Shown: positions 14,765 through 23,781 of the stretch, piece after piece
How positions within the stretch are numbered: the stretch's first letter is position 1
Layout: every line of letters starts with the position of its first letter
Assembly: GCF_049354825.1 (NCBI RefSeq)
Contig: NZ_CP186480.1
Span: 186,001-250,000, forward strand
Origin: Novosphingobium sp049354825
GTDB taxonomy: Bacteria > Pseudomonadota > Alphaproteobacteria > Sphingomonadales > Sphingomonadaceae
Direction: 5' to 3'
DNA: 64,000 nucleotides
Notes under the pieces: generated by a model
What the model was told of the DNA's origin: nothing
Databases searched by the model: none
Seen by the model: only the letters and a program-made list of their open reading frames with translations
Translations under genes and position numbers: made by a program

Positions 14765-15524
14765 CGGGCACCGCCTCTCGGCCGATTGCGCGCAGTCCGG
14801 TGACAAGCGCCTTGGCGGCGTCGTCCAGCACAGCGGCGTCGGTGGAGCGGACGACGAAGTTGGCGCCGGTGCGCCCGTCGCGGAAGAATGGGTAACTGCC
14901 GATGGCGCACCCGGCGCCCGCCGCGAAAGCGCGCTCGGTATCGCGCAGCAGGTCGGCGACGTCGCTTTCGCCGACCCACGCGCCCACCGTGGCGGACAGC
15001 AGCGGCGCGCCGCCTTCGAGTTCGCCGGTCAGCGCGTCGAGCATGCCGGCGGCGATCGCGGGGACGCCGGCCATGATGAACAGGTTGCCGATGCGGATGC
15101 CGGGGGCGCCGCTCATCCGGTTGCGGATCAGCTCGGCACCTTCGGGCACGCGCGCCATCCGCAGCCGCGCCTCGGTCAATCCGCCGCGGTTCTCGTAATA
15201 GCGTTCCAGGATCGCGCGCGCCTCGGGATGGATCACGACCGGCACGCCCAGCGCGGCCGCGATCGCGTCGACGGTGATGTCGTCATGCGTCGGGCCGATG
15301 CCGCCGGTGGTGAAGACATAGTCGTAGGCGCCCTGGAGTGCCTTGAGCGCTTTCGCGATGGCACCCGCATCGTCGGCGACGATGCGCACTTCGGTCAGGC
15401 GGATGCCCTGGACGCCAAGCCAGCTGGCGATCTGGGCGACGTTCCTGTCCTGGGTGCGGCCGGACAGGATCTCGTCACCGATCACCAGCGCCGCCGCGGT
15501 CCAGATTCGCTGCCGGGATGTCAT
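14754..15524 (-). CDS. CinA N-terminal-domain (molybdopterin-binding-like) protein
   Basis: A 256-residue protein of the competence/damage-inducible CinA family (COG1058), lacking the C-terminal amidohydrolase half. Motifs are ALVIGDEILSGRTQDRN, FTTGGIGPTHDDITVDAIAAALG (the MoeA/MoaB-like phosphate-binding loop), RNRMSGAPGIRIGNLFIMAGVP and GSYPFFRDGRTGANFVVRS. Related stand-alone proteins have ADP-ribose or nucleotide pyrophosphatase activity. The ATG at 15524 is preferred; a TTG six bases upstream is possible. First gene of a coupled three-gene operon with the M28 peptidase. Confidence 0.85.
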   Translation of the reverse strand: MTSRQRIWTAAALVIGDEILSGRTQDRNVAQIASWLGVQGIRLTEVRIVADDAGAIAKALKALQGAYDYVFTTGGIGPTHDDITVDAIAAALGVPVVIHPEARAILERYYENRGGLTEARLRMARVPEGAELIRNRMSGAPGIRIGNLFIMAGVPAIAAGMLDALTGELEGGAPLLSATVGAWVGESDVADLLRDTERAFAAGAGCAIGSYPFFRDGRTGANFVVRSTDAAVLDDAAKALVTGLRAIGREAVPGGI

Positions 15525-15560
15525 CGCCAAAGCGTTAGGCGATTGCGCGCCGCGCGCAAG

Positions 15561-17075
15561 TCAGGCGGCGGCGGCGGGCTTATCGGATGAACGGTCGACG
15601 CGGGTGAACGCCAGCACGCCGTCAACGATGGCGTCGCGCTTCATCGTCTTGCGGTCGCGGCGGTAATCCTGCGTCAGCTGCCAGGGTCCGGTGGTCGCGC
15701 TCCTGGGCAGGAGGTGCTTGCCGCGTTGCAGGTATCCCGACGAGAAGTCGAACACGTCCTCCTCTTCCAGCGCCGCATCGTCTGCCAGCACCGGGGTGGC
15801 GACCTGCGCGCCGTCGCGGTCCATCTGCGCGATGACGCGGCAGACGAAGCCTGCGACCAGGTCGGCCCGCAGCGTCCAGCTGGCGTTGAGGTAGCCGAAC
15901 ACCGCCGCGAAATTCGGCACGTTCGAGAACATGCAGGCCTTGTACCACCAGCGCTCGGCGAAATTGACCGGCGTGCCGTCCAGCGACACGGCGATCCCGC
16001 CCATCGCGGCCAGCGTCAGCCCGGTCGCGGTGACGATCACGTCGGCATCGAGATGCCGGCCCGAGGCGAGCGCGATACCGGTTTCGTCCACCGCCTCGAT
16101 CCGGTCGGTGACGATGTCGGCGGTGCCCGCCTTGATCGCTTCGAACAAGTCGCCGTCGGGCACCAGGCACAGCCGCTGGTCCCAGGGATCGTAGGGCGGG
16201 GTAAATGCCTCGGCATCGTAGTACGCGCCCAGCGCCGCCCTGGTGCGCTTGGTCAGCGCCTCGGCCACCTTCTTCGGCTTGCGCTTGGCAAGGCGGAAGA
16301 AATAGTCCTGCAGCAGCACGTTCTTGGCGCGGGTCAGCCGGTAGGCGAGCTTGCCGGGCAGGACCTTGCGCAGCGCGTTGGCGAAGGCGTCGCGCGCGGG
16401 GCGGCTGCCGATCCAGGTCGGTGTGCGCTGGAGCATGGTGACCTTGGCCGCGCCGCCCTTGACCAGCGCGGGCACCAGCGTGACCGCGGTCGCGCCCGAG
16501 CCGATCACCACGACCCGCTTGCCCGCGTAATCGAGGGTTTCGGGCCAAAACTGCGGATGCACCACCTGGCCGCCGAAGCTCTGCAGCCCGGGGATCGCGG
16601 CGTCGTGCGGGCGATCGTAATCGTAATAGCCCGAGCCGAGGTAGAGCCAGCCAGCCTCGAAACGCCGCACCGCGCCGCGCTCGTCTTCGGCCTCGACCCG
16701 CCAGCGCGCGGCGGCCGGATCCCAGTCGGCCCGGCGCACGGTCAGACCGAAGCGGATGCGCCGGCGCAGGTCGCGCGTATCGGCGACGCGCGCCAGGTAG
16801 GACAGGATAGTCGGCCCGCCGGCGATGGCGGTTTCGTCGGTCCACGGCTCGAAATCGAAGCCCAGCGTGTGCATGTCGCTGTCCGACCGGATGCCGGGAT
16901 AGCGGAACAGGTCCCAGGTTCCGCCCAGCCGCTCGCGCCGCTCGAGGATCATGAAGTTCTTGCCCGGGCAGGCGGCGACCAGGTGCGCGGCCATGCCGAT
17001 GCCTGAAATGCCGGCGCCGACGATCAGCACGTCGACTCGCTCGGTCTGCGGATCCGGTACGGCCTGGTTCGTCAT
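15561..17075 (-). CDS. Flavin-dependent (Baeyer-Villiger-type) monooxygenase
   Basis: A 504-residue class B flavoprotein monooxygenase. The FAD site is VLIVGAGISGIGMAAHL (about 15-31). The BVMO fingerprint FxGxxxHxxxWP is present as FGGQVVHPQFWP (about 155). The NADP site is VVVIGSGATAVTLVPAL (about 178). LDADVIVTATGL is the late ATG-type motif. Such enzymes insert oxygen into ketones or oxidise heteroatoms; the substrate is unknown and no catabolic genes are adjacent. It is divergent from corA and transcribed separately from the cinA-like operon. Confidence 0.87.
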   Translation of the reverse strand: MTNQAVPDPQTERVDVLIVGAGISGIGMAAHLVAACPGKNFMILERRERLGGTWDLFRYPGIRSDSDMHTLGFDFEPWTDETAIAGGPTILSYLARVADTRDLRRRIRFGLTVRRADWDPAAARWRVEAEDERGAVRRFEAGWLYLGSGYYDYDRPHDAAIPGLQSFGGQVVHPQFWPETLDYAGKRVVVIGSGATAVTLVPALVKGGAAKVTMLQRTPTWIGSRPARDAFANALRKVLPGKLAYRLTRAKNVLLQDYFFRLAKRKPKKVAEALTKRTRAALGAYYDAEAFTPPYDPWDQRLCLVPDGDLFEAIKAGTADIVTDRIEAVDETGIALASGRHLDADVIVTATGLTLAAMGGIAVSLDGTPVNFAERWWYKACMFSNVPNFAAVFGYLNASWTLRADLVAGFVCRVIAQMDRDGAQVATPVLADDAALEEEDVFDFSSGYLQRGKHLLPRSATTGPWQLTQDYRRDRKTMKRDAIVDGVLAFTRVDRSSDKPAAAA

Positions 17076-17168
17076 TGACAGCTGTGTAAGTTAGCGCGTG
17101 GCGGCAAGTCAATCGCGCGTGTCGGCGTTGCTTGCCAGCCTGCGCACAGGCGGGCACAAGCCTGCGCG

Positions 17169-18143
17169 ATGCCGGTCGTGACTGCCCGCCGCTATGTCGA
17201 TGGCTGCCCTTCGCAGCACGCGCTCGACCTTGATGTTCGCGTGCGCGATGCGCTGCCTGCCGGCGCGTTCGACTGGGTCGGCATGGCCGAGCCCGAGGCC
17301 GACGAGATGGAGCGCGTCCGCGCGCTGTTCGGGCTTCACCCGCTGGCGGTCGAAGACGCGCTCAAGCCCACCCAGCTGCCCAAGGTCGAGGCCTATGCCC
17401 GCCATCTTTTCATCGTCGCCCGCACCGCCGCAATCGAGGAGGGCGAGAACATCGCCTATGGCCAGGTGGCGATCTTCCTCGGCAAGGATTTCGTCGTCAC
17501 CGTGCGCTTCGGCACCGCGCGCCATTTCCGCGATTTGCGCGAACGCCTCGAATGCGATCCCGAACGCTTGTCGGAAGGGGCCGACTACGTCGCCCACGCG
17601 GTGCTCGATCACGTGGTCGATGGTTTCGCACCGATCCCCGAGAACCTCGAGGAAGCGGTGCAGCGCATGGAAGAGCGCGCGATCGACGTCTTTCCGGAGC
17701 AGTCGACCATTCGCCGCATCTTCCGCCTGCGCCGCCAACTGCGCCGGTTCGACCGGCTGGTCGGCCCGATGGCCGAAGTGTGCGAGCGGCTGGCAACCAC
17801 CGACCTGCCGTTCATCGACCCCGCGGCGCGGATCTGGTTTCGCGACGTGCTGGACCACGTGCGCCGCGCGCTGACGCGCACCGCGGGCCTCAAGGAAACG
17901 CTGGCCTCCATCGTCGAGACCGCCAGCCTGCTCGAGGCGCACCGCCAGGGCGAGATGACGCGCAGCCTGGCCGCATGGGCGGCGATCCTGGCGGTGCCGA
18001 CCGCGATCGCCGGCATCTACGGCATGAATTTCGACTACATGCCCGAACTGCACCACAAGTGGGGCTATCCGCTGACCCTGGCGGTCATCGCGGGGATCTG
18101 CGGCGCGCTTTACGCCCGGTTCCGGCGGATCGGGTGGCTCTAG
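17169..18143 (+). CDS. CorA-family magnesium/cobalt transporter
   Basis: A 324-residue CorA-type divalent cation channel. The N-terminal two-thirds is the cytosolic funnel (HPLAVEDALKPTQLPKVEAYARHLFIVARTA is typical). Two C-terminal helices follow. TM1 ends in the diagnostic YGMNF motif (about 288-292) followed by DYMPELHHKWGYPL, the acidic loop, and TM2 is LTLAVIAGICGALYARFRRIGWL. The convergent serine hydrolase gene ends 24 bp downstream with no obvious terminator between. Confidence 0.9.
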   Translation: MPVVTARRYVDGCPSQHALDLDVRVRDALPAGAFDWVGMAEPEADEMERVRALFGLHPLAVEDALKPTQLPKVEAYARHLFIVARTAAIEEGENIAYGQVAIFLGKDFVVTVRFGTARHFRDLRERLECDPERLSEGADYVAHAVLDHVVDGFAPIPENLEEAVQRMEERAIDVFPEQSTIRRIFRLRRQLRRFDRLVGPMAEVCERLATTDLPFIDPAARIWFRDVLDHVRRALTRTAGLKETLASIVETASLLEAHRQGEMTRSLAAWAAILAVPTAIAGIYGMNFDYMPELHHKWGYPLTLAVIAGICGALYARFRRIGWL

Positions 18144-18167
18144 GCGCCGCGAATTCCTGTCCGGCGC

Positions 18168-19565
18168 CTATTCGGGCATGACGATGAACTGTTCCCACCG
18201 GCCGGCGGCGCCGGGTTCGGCATACGTCACCAGAACCAGCTTCCGCTTCGCATACTCGAGGATGTAGTTGCGGTTGACGAAACCGCCGCGCAGCCTGGGC
18301 GGACGGGCGGTGATGGTCTTGAGCGGACCCAGCGCCGCCAGGCTGGTACGATAATCGCCGCGCACTTGCGGGGTGAAGTAATACTGCGCATTGTCGGTGA
18401 ACCGGGCCGGGTTCCAGCGGCCCGCGGCCAGCGCCGCCAGCGCGGAGCGGGCATCGGCGACGCGGTCGGTCTCGCCGCTGACGGTGGCCGAGGCGCGCGG
18501 CAGGACGATCTGCGCGATCTTCGTCGTGAGTTCACCCGTAACGCCGCCGAAATCGGCGTTGGTGAGGACGACGATCGCCGCCTTGTCGTCGATCCAGGTG
18601 CTGTTCTGCGACAGGAAGCCGACCGATTCGCCGCCGTGGTCGATGACCCGGCGCCCGTCGACCACGCGGTTGTAGACGCCCAGGCCGTAGCCCCCGCTGG
18701 ACCCGTCGGCGAGGCGCACCGGGGTTTCCATCGTTTCCCAGTCGCTGGCGGGCAGGACCTTGCGTTCGATCCGCGCCATGTCCCACTTGGCAAGGTCCGC
18801 CGCCGTCATGCTGAGCTCGCCCGCGGCCCACAGCCAGCCGCGCGCCGCCGGCTGGGCGACCCGCACCGGGCCCAGCGCGAAACGGTGGTATCCCTTGGGA
18901 AAGCCGGGCCCGTTGGTATCGTCGAGCTTCAGCGGGTGAATGCCGAGCGGGCGGAACAGCCGCTCCTCGAACTGGGTCCACAGCGGCTTGCCGCCGGCGC
19001 GCTCGGCAATCAGGCCGGCGACGACGTAGCCGGTGTTCGAATATTGCCAGCGGGTTCCGGGTTCATAGTCCAGCGGGCGAGCAGCCCAGCGGCTGACGAT
19101 GGCCTCGGGCGAGACCGGCTGTTCCATCGCCTTGAACGAATAGTCCTGCGGCCAGAAGTCCTGCAGGCCCGAGGTGTGGCTGAGCAGCTGGCGGATCGTG
19201 ATCCGCTCGCCCCCGGTCACGCCGCGGATCCACTTGTTGACGTGATCGTCCAGGCTGAGCTTGCCGTCATTTTCCAGCAGCAGCATCAGCGCGGCCAGGA
19301 ACTGCTTGGAATTGGAGGCGATCTGGTAGGGCTGGCCGGGGGCGGCAGGCATGCCCGGGGCAGCGGTACCCCATGCCTGCGCCAGCACTGGCTTGCCGCC
19401 GCGCACGATGGCGATCTGCGCCGACGGCACGCCCGACTTGTCGAGCGCGCTGCGCACCGCGGTATCGATCGCAGCGTGTTCGGCGGGTGTGATCTCCTGC
19501 GCGGCGACGGGCGCGGCGACCAGGACGAGGAGGGCGCCCAGCGGCGCGCGCAAACGGTTCAACAT
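18168..19565 (-). CDS. Exported serine hydrolase (class C beta-lactamase fold)
   Basis: A 465-residue protein with signal peptide MLNRLRAPLGALLVLVAAPVAAQ, starting at ATG 19565. The catalytic domain has SNSK as the SxxK motif (about 92-95), YSNTGY as the YxN motif (about 176) and HGGES as the KTG-equivalent (about 325). A C-terminal beta domain of about 100 residues follows. The family covers esterases, D-amino-peptidases and some beta-lactamases, so the substrate is open. It is divergent from the DUF47-pit pair (116 bp gap). Confidence 0.87.
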   Translation of the reverse strand: MLNRLRAPLGALLVLVAAPVAAQEITPAEHAAIDTAVRSALDKSGVPSAQIAIVRGGKPVLAQAWGTAAPGMPAAPGQPYQIASNSKQFLAALMLLLENDGKLSLDDHVNKWIRGVTGGERITIRQLLSHTSGLQDFWPQDYSFKAMEQPVSPEAIVSRWAARPLDYEPGTRWQYSNTGYVVAGLIAERAGGKPLWTQFEERLFRPLGIHPLKLDDTNGPGFPKGYHRFALGPVRVAQPAARGWLWAAGELSMTAADLAKWDMARIERKVLPASDWETMETPVRLADGSSGGYGLGVYNRVVDGRRVIDHGGESVGFLSQNSTWIDDKAAIVVLTNADFGGVTGELTTKIAQIVLPRASATVSGETDRVADARSALAALAAGRWNPARFTDNAQYYFTPQVRGDYRTSLAALGPLKTITARPPRLRGGFVNRNYILEYAKRKLVLVTYAEPGAAGRWEQFIVMPE

Positions 19566-19681
19566 GGCCGCAAGACTAGCGGGACCGCGCGGCGACACAA
19601 GCCAGCTGTGGAAGGCCCGCTTGCCCGCCGCTGCCAAGCCGACTAGCCACACGCGCAAGAAACTTACGGGGCACCGACTCG

Positions 19682-20329
19682 ATGTTTGCATGGTTCCAGC
19701 GGCTGTTGCCGCAGTCGGGCGATTTCTTCGCCCTGTTCGAACGCCACGGCGCCACTCTCAACGCCGCTTCGGCCGCGATGGTCGGGCTGACCTCCGGCTC
19801 GGGCGAACGGGCCGCGCTGATCCGCGAAGTCCGCGACCAGGAGCACGCTGCCGACGAGGTCATCCGCGAGGTCCTGCACGAGGTTCGCCAGACCTTCCTG
19901 ACCCCGTTCGACCGCGGCGCGATCACGTCGCTGATCGGCGCGATGGACGATACCGTGGACGAGCTTCACGCCACCTCCTCGGCGATCGAGCTTTACGAGG
20001 TGACGACCTTCGCCCCGCAGATGCGCGAGATGGCACTGCTGCTGTGCGAAGGCGGCAAGCTGGTGAACGAGGCGCTGCCGCTGCTGCGCGACGTGTCGCG
20101 CAACGGCCGCCGCCTGCACGAGCTGACCGGCCGCATCGTCAGCCTGGAGGGGCAGGTCGACGGGCTGTACGATGCCGGCATGCGTGACGTGTTCCAGGCC
20201 CAGAAGTCGAAGCCGGACCCGGTCGCCTTCATCGTCAGCCGCGAGATCTACAAGCATCTCGAACGCGTGGCCGACGCGCTCGAGGACGTCGCCAACGAGA
20301 TCGATTCGCTCGTCGTCGACCACGCCTGA
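19682..20329 (+). CDS. DUF47 (PhoU-like) Pit accessory protein
   Basis: A 215-residue all-helical protein of the DUF47/PhoU-like family. It begins MFAWFQRLLPQSGDFFALFERH, a form common to these proteins, and contains the acidic DQEHAADEVIREVLHEVRQTFLTPFDRGAITSLIGAMDDTVDELH region and a second EHxxD-like motif (KHLERVADALEDVANEI). It is encoded 19 bp upstream of a Pit phosphate transporter, the usual arrangement in which the DUF47 protein is thought to control Pit activity. Confidence 0.9.
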   Translation: MFAWFQRLLPQSGDFFALFERHGATLNAASAAMVGLTSGSGERAALIREVRDQEHAADEVIREVLHEVRQTFLTPFDRGAITSLIGAMDDTVDELHATSSAIELYEVTTFAPQMREMALLLCEGGKLVNEALPLLRDVSRNGRRLHELTGRIVSLEGQVDGLYDAGMRDVFQAQKSKPDPVAFIVSREIYKHLERVADALEDVANEIDSLVVDHA

Positions 20330-20348
20330 CGCCGCGGAGCCCAGCACC

Positions 20349-21347
20349 ATGCACGAGCTTGCCTATCCGCTGCTGGTCGGCCTGGTCGCCCTGGCGCTGG
20401 CGTTCGACTTTCTCAACGGGCTGCACGATGCGGCCAACTCGATCGCCACCGTGGTCTCGACCCGGCTGCTGCCGCCGCTGGCAGCGGTGCTGTTTGCCGC
20501 GGCGGGTAACTTCGCGGCTTACTGGATCGTCGGGCTTCACGTGGCCGAGACGGTCGGCAAGGGCATTATCGACAAGGACGTGGTCACGCCCAGCGTCGTC
20601 TTCGGCGCGCTGGTCGGGGCGATGTTCTGGAATGTCGTGACGTGGATAAAGGGCATCCCGTCCTCATCCAGCCACGCTCTGATCGGCGGGCTTCTGGGCG
20701 CGGGCATCGCCCATGCCGGCTTTGGCGCGGTGGAAAGCAGCGGCACCACCAAGACGCTGCTGGCCATCGTCATCTCGCCGCTGATCGGCTTCGTGCTGGC
20801 GATGGCGCTGATGCTGCTGACCGCGTGGCTGTTCCGCGGCTTCAACCCGCGCCGCGCCGACGGGGTGTTCAAGACGCTGCACCTGTTTTCCAGCGCCGCC
20901 TATTCGATCAGCCACGGCGGCAACGACGCGCAGAAGACGATGGGGATCATCGCCGTGCTGCTTTATTCGACCGGGCACATGAAGGGGGCCTTCCACGTTC
21001 CCGAATGGACGGTGATCGCCTGCTATACCGCGATGGCGCTGGGCACGCTGTCGGGCGGGTGGCGGATCATCCGGACGATGGGCAGCAAGCTGACCAAGCT
21101 CAATCACCACAGCGGGTTCTGCGCCTCTACTGCCGGGTCGATCGTGGTGTTCGGCGCCAGCGCGCTGGGCGTGCCGGTATCGACCACGCACGTCATCACC
21201 GGGGCCATCGTCGGCACCGGCACCGCGCGCCGCGCCACGTCGGTGCGGTGGAGCGTGGCGGCCAACGTGGTGGCCGCGTGGATCATCACGATCCCGGCCA
21301 GCGCCGCGGTGGGGGCGCTGTTCTACACGTTGACGCGAATGTTCTGA
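20349..21347 (+). CDS. pit: Low-affinity inorganic phosphate transporter (Pit)
   Basis: A 332-residue PiT-family permease, starting at ATG 20349. The two inverted PiT signature repeats are FDFLNGLHDAANSIATVVSTRLL (residues about 18-40) and AYSISHGGNDAQKTMGIIAVLL (about 180-200). GVPVSTTHVITGAIVGTG lies near 280. It imports phosphate as a metal-phosphate complex driven by the proton gradient. Paired with the DUF47 gene upstream. Confidence 0.92.
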   Translation: MHELAYPLLVGLVALALAFDFLNGLHDAANSIATVVSTRLLPPLAAVLFAAAGNFAAYWIVGLHVAETVGKGIIDKDVVTPSVVFGALVGAMFWNVVTWIKGIPSSSSHALIGGLLGAGIAHAGFGAVESSGTTKTLLAIVISPLIGFVLAMALMLLTAWLFRGFNPRRADGVFKTLHLFSSAAYSISHGGNDAQKTMGIIAVLLYSTGHMKGAFHVPEWTVIACYTAMALGTLSGGWRIIRTMGSKLTKLNHHSGFCASTAGSIVVFGASALGVPVSTTHVITGAIVGTGTARRATSVRWSVAANVVAAWIITIPASAAVGALFYTLTRMF

Positions 21348-21372
21348 TCACGCTGCCAGGGGGGGCAATTCT

Positions 21373-22974
21373 ATGAAACTGCGCTTTATCATCGGCACAG
21401 CACAGGCCGTGCTGGCCGCCGCACCGGCCGTCGCCGGCCCCGACGACGCCGCGCTTGCGCGCATCGTCGACGAAGGGCTCAATCGCAGCCAGGCGATGAC
21501 TACCGCCAGCGAACTGATGGACGGGATCGGCCCGCGGCTGACCAATTCGCCCAATTTCTACAAGGCCGAGGAATGGGCCAAGGCGCGGATGCAGGCGATC
21601 CACCTGGCCAACGTGCACGCCGAAAGCTTTCCCTTCGGCACCGGCTGGTCGGTCGGCGATTACCACGCCGCGATGACCGCGCCGCGGCGCCTGCCGCTGA
21701 CCGCCATTCCGGTCGCCTGGTCGCCATCGACGAACGGCGTGATTTCGGCGCCGATCGTGGTCGCGCCGATGAGCAAGGCGGAAAACTTCGCCGCCTGGCG
21801 CGGCAAGCTGGCCGGCAAGATCGTGCTGGTATCGCTCCCCGGCGCCACGGCAGAGCCGGACAAGCCGTTCTTCCGCCGCCTCGACGACGGCGAGATCGCC
21901 AAGCTCGATAGCTATTCCCTGCCCAGCTACGATCCCGAGAATTTCGCCCGCCAGGCCGAACGGCGCGTCTTCACCAAGCAGCTTTCGGACTTCCTGAAGG
22001 CCGAAGGGGCGGCGGCGATGGTGCGCATCGCCTATCGCGACGGGATGCTGGTTTCGGGCGAAGGGTCGGGCTTCGTTCCCAGCCAGGCGATCGCGCTGCC
22101 GTTCTTCGAATTCGCCGCCGAGGATTATCGCCGCCTCGTCCGCCTGGCGCAGACCGGCACCGCGCCCACGGTCGAGCTGAAGGCCGACACCACTTTCGAC
22201 ACGGCGCGCCTGACCAGCGACAACATCTTCGGCGAGATTCCCGGCACCGATCCGAAGGCCGGCTACGTCATGGCCGGCGCGCACTTCGACAGCTGGATCG
22301 CGGGCGACGGGGCCTCGGACAACGGCGCCGGCTCGGTCGCGGTGCTGGAGGCGGCGCGCATCCTGTCGTCGCTTGGCATCCGGCCCCGGCGCACGATCCG
22401 CTTCGCGCTATGGTCGGGCGAGGAACAGGGCCTGATCGGGTCCAAGGCCTATATCGACAGCCACCTGGCGCACCGCCCGCTGCCCGCCGGCAGCGATCCC
22501 GCCGACTGGACGGCGTGGGGCAATGCCTGGCCGATCCAGCCACTGGCCGGCTACAACCAGCTCAAGGCCTACTTCAATCTCGACAACGGCAGCGGCAAGA
22601 TCCGCGGCATTTATGCCGAGGGCAACGTCGCCGCGGCGCCGCTGCTGCGCGACTGGCTGGGCCCGTTCAAGTCGATGGGCGCGGGCGCGGTGGTCATGCA
22701 GAAAACCGGCGGCACCGACCACGTCTTCATACAGGCGGTCGGGATCCCGGGCTACCAGTTCGTCCAGGATCCGCTCGATTACGGCAGCCGGGTCCACCAC
22801 TCCAACCTCGACACGGTCGACCATATGCGCGCCGACGACATGCGCCAGGCGGCGACCGTGATCGCCGGGATGCTGTGGCAGGCCGCCAATTCGGACAAGG
22901 AGCTGCCGCGCGGGCCGGTGCCGACGCGCCCGGCGCCGACCGACCCGTTCAAGGTCAAGGACCCGAACGAGTGA
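21373..22974 (+). CDS. Exported M28 peptidase (carboxypeptidase Q-like)
   Basis: A 533-residue peptidase with signal peptide MKLRFIIGTAQAVLAAAPAVAG. It has a PA-type insert in the first half and an M28 catalytic domain after about residue 280. Zinc ligands are in GAHFDSWIAGDGASDNGAG (H and bridging D), GEEQGLIGSKAY (E pair), FNLDNGSGK and GTDHVFIQ. Organisation and length match plasma glutamate carboxypeptidase/CPQ relatives. Its stop overlaps the GTG start of the next exported protein, so the two may act together in the periplasm. Confidence 0.88.
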   Translation: MKLRFIIGTAQAVLAAAPAVAGPDDAALARIVDEGLNRSQAMTTASELMDGIGPRLTNSPNFYKAEEWAKARMQAIHLANVHAESFPFGTGWSVGDYHAAMTAPRRLPLTAIPVAWSPSTNGVISAPIVVAPMSKAENFAAWRGKLAGKIVLVSLPGATAEPDKPFFRRLDDGEIAKLDSYSLPSYDPENFARQAERRVFTKQLSDFLKAEGAAAMVRIAYRDGMLVSGEGSGFVPSQAIALPFFEFAAEDYRRLVRLAQTGTAPTVELKADTTFDTARLTSDNIFGEIPGTDPKAGYVMAGAHFDSWIAGDGASDNGAGSVAVLEAARILSSLGIRPRRTIRFALWSGEEQGLIGSKAYIDSHLAHRPLPAGSDPADWTAWGNAWPIQPLAGYNQLKAYFNLDNGSGKIRGIYAEGNVAAAPLLRDWLGPFKSMGAGAVVMQKTGGTDHVFIQAVGIPGYQFVQDPLDYGSRVHHSNLDTVDHMRADDMRQAATVIAGMLWQAANSDKELPRGPVPTRPAPTDPFKVKDPNE

Positions 22975-23717
22975 TCGCCCTCGCGCTCACTCTGATGCTG
23001 GCCGCGGCTCCTGCCGCGCTGCCGGCAGCGGCCGAGCGCGAGCAGGCCGCGATCTGGGTTCCCGGCGCCGACGAGGCCGACGCCGACCGCGCGGCGGCCC
23101 TGGCGGGACAGGGCAGGTACGGCGAAGCCGCCGCCATCTACGAACGGCTGGTCGCCCCGCGCCACCACACGCTGGCGATCCGGCCGCAGTGGCACGCGGC
23201 GCTGGGCCGCGCCTACCTGGCGATGGGGCTTCACCGTGCGGCGCAGGGTCAGCTCCGGTTGGCGCTCAGCGCGCCGGACCGCGACGACGAGACCGCGATG
23301 GAAGCCAGCGCGGCGCTCGATTCCTCGGTCGGAATGGTCGGCGCCTTTGCCACCGTGCCCGATACTGCTGCGCCCGGCGGCGCCCGCTACGTTGACTTGC
23401 GAACGCTGCGGATCGGCAACCTGGTGCGTTACCGCCAGGGCTTTGCCGAGCAGGACGCGGCGAAGGGCTGGACCGAGGGGCTTTGGGAGGTCGATTGCGC
23501 CACGCTCAAGCGCCGCCCGGTCGACGCGGCGGCGTTCGACGCCAGGGGCAAGCGCGTCGTCCGTGATCGCGGCGGTGCGTGGATCGCGCCTGTCAACGCG
23601 CTGGAACGCAATGTCGCAGCGATGCTTTGCGCGCCGCGCCCGCCGCTGGGCGACGCGCGCAAGTTCGACATGAAGGCGCTGGGCGCGGAGTATCGCGCCG
23701 CGCTGGGCCGGCGCTGA
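22971..23717 (+). CDS. Exported TPR-like protein of unknown function
   Basis: A 248-residue protein that starts at GTG 22971 with GTGA overlap to the M28 gene. The signal peptide is VIALALTLMLAAAPAALPAAA. Residues about 40-105 form two tetratricopeptide-like helix pairs (AAALAGQGRYGEAAAIYERL and AALGRAYLAMGLHRAAQGQLRLAL). The rest contains ARYVDLRTLRIGNLVRYRQGF and WEVDCATLKRR, reminiscent of small exported 'surface-adhesin E-like' domains. I cannot name the family with confidence. Coupling to the peptidase is the main functional hint. Confidence 0.6.
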   Translation: MIALALTLMLAAAPAALPAAAEREQAAIWVPGADEADADRAAALAGQGRYGEAAAIYERLVAPRHHTLAIRPQWHAALGRAYLAMGLHRAAQGQLRLALSAPDRDDETAMEASAALDSSVGMVGAFATVPDTAAPGGARYVDLRTLRIGNLVRYRQGFAEQDAAKGWTEGLWEVDCATLKRRPVDAAAFDARGKRVVRDRGGAWIAPVNALERNVAAMLCAPRPPLGDARKFDMKALGAEYRAALGRR

Positions 23718-23731
23718 CCCGGCGCCGGCGC

Positions 23732-23765
23732 GAAAACGCCGGACCCTTGCGGGCCCGGCGTTCTC
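23732..23765. terminator. Bidirectional terminator
   Basis: A 15-bp stem (23732-23746 with 23751-23765) with a TTGC loop; two positions pair as G-U. It lies between two convergent genes, and A/T runs at the base (GAAAA, TTCTC) could serve either direction. Confidence 0.65.
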
Positions 23766-23781
23766 GTCCGGTTGGCTGCGA

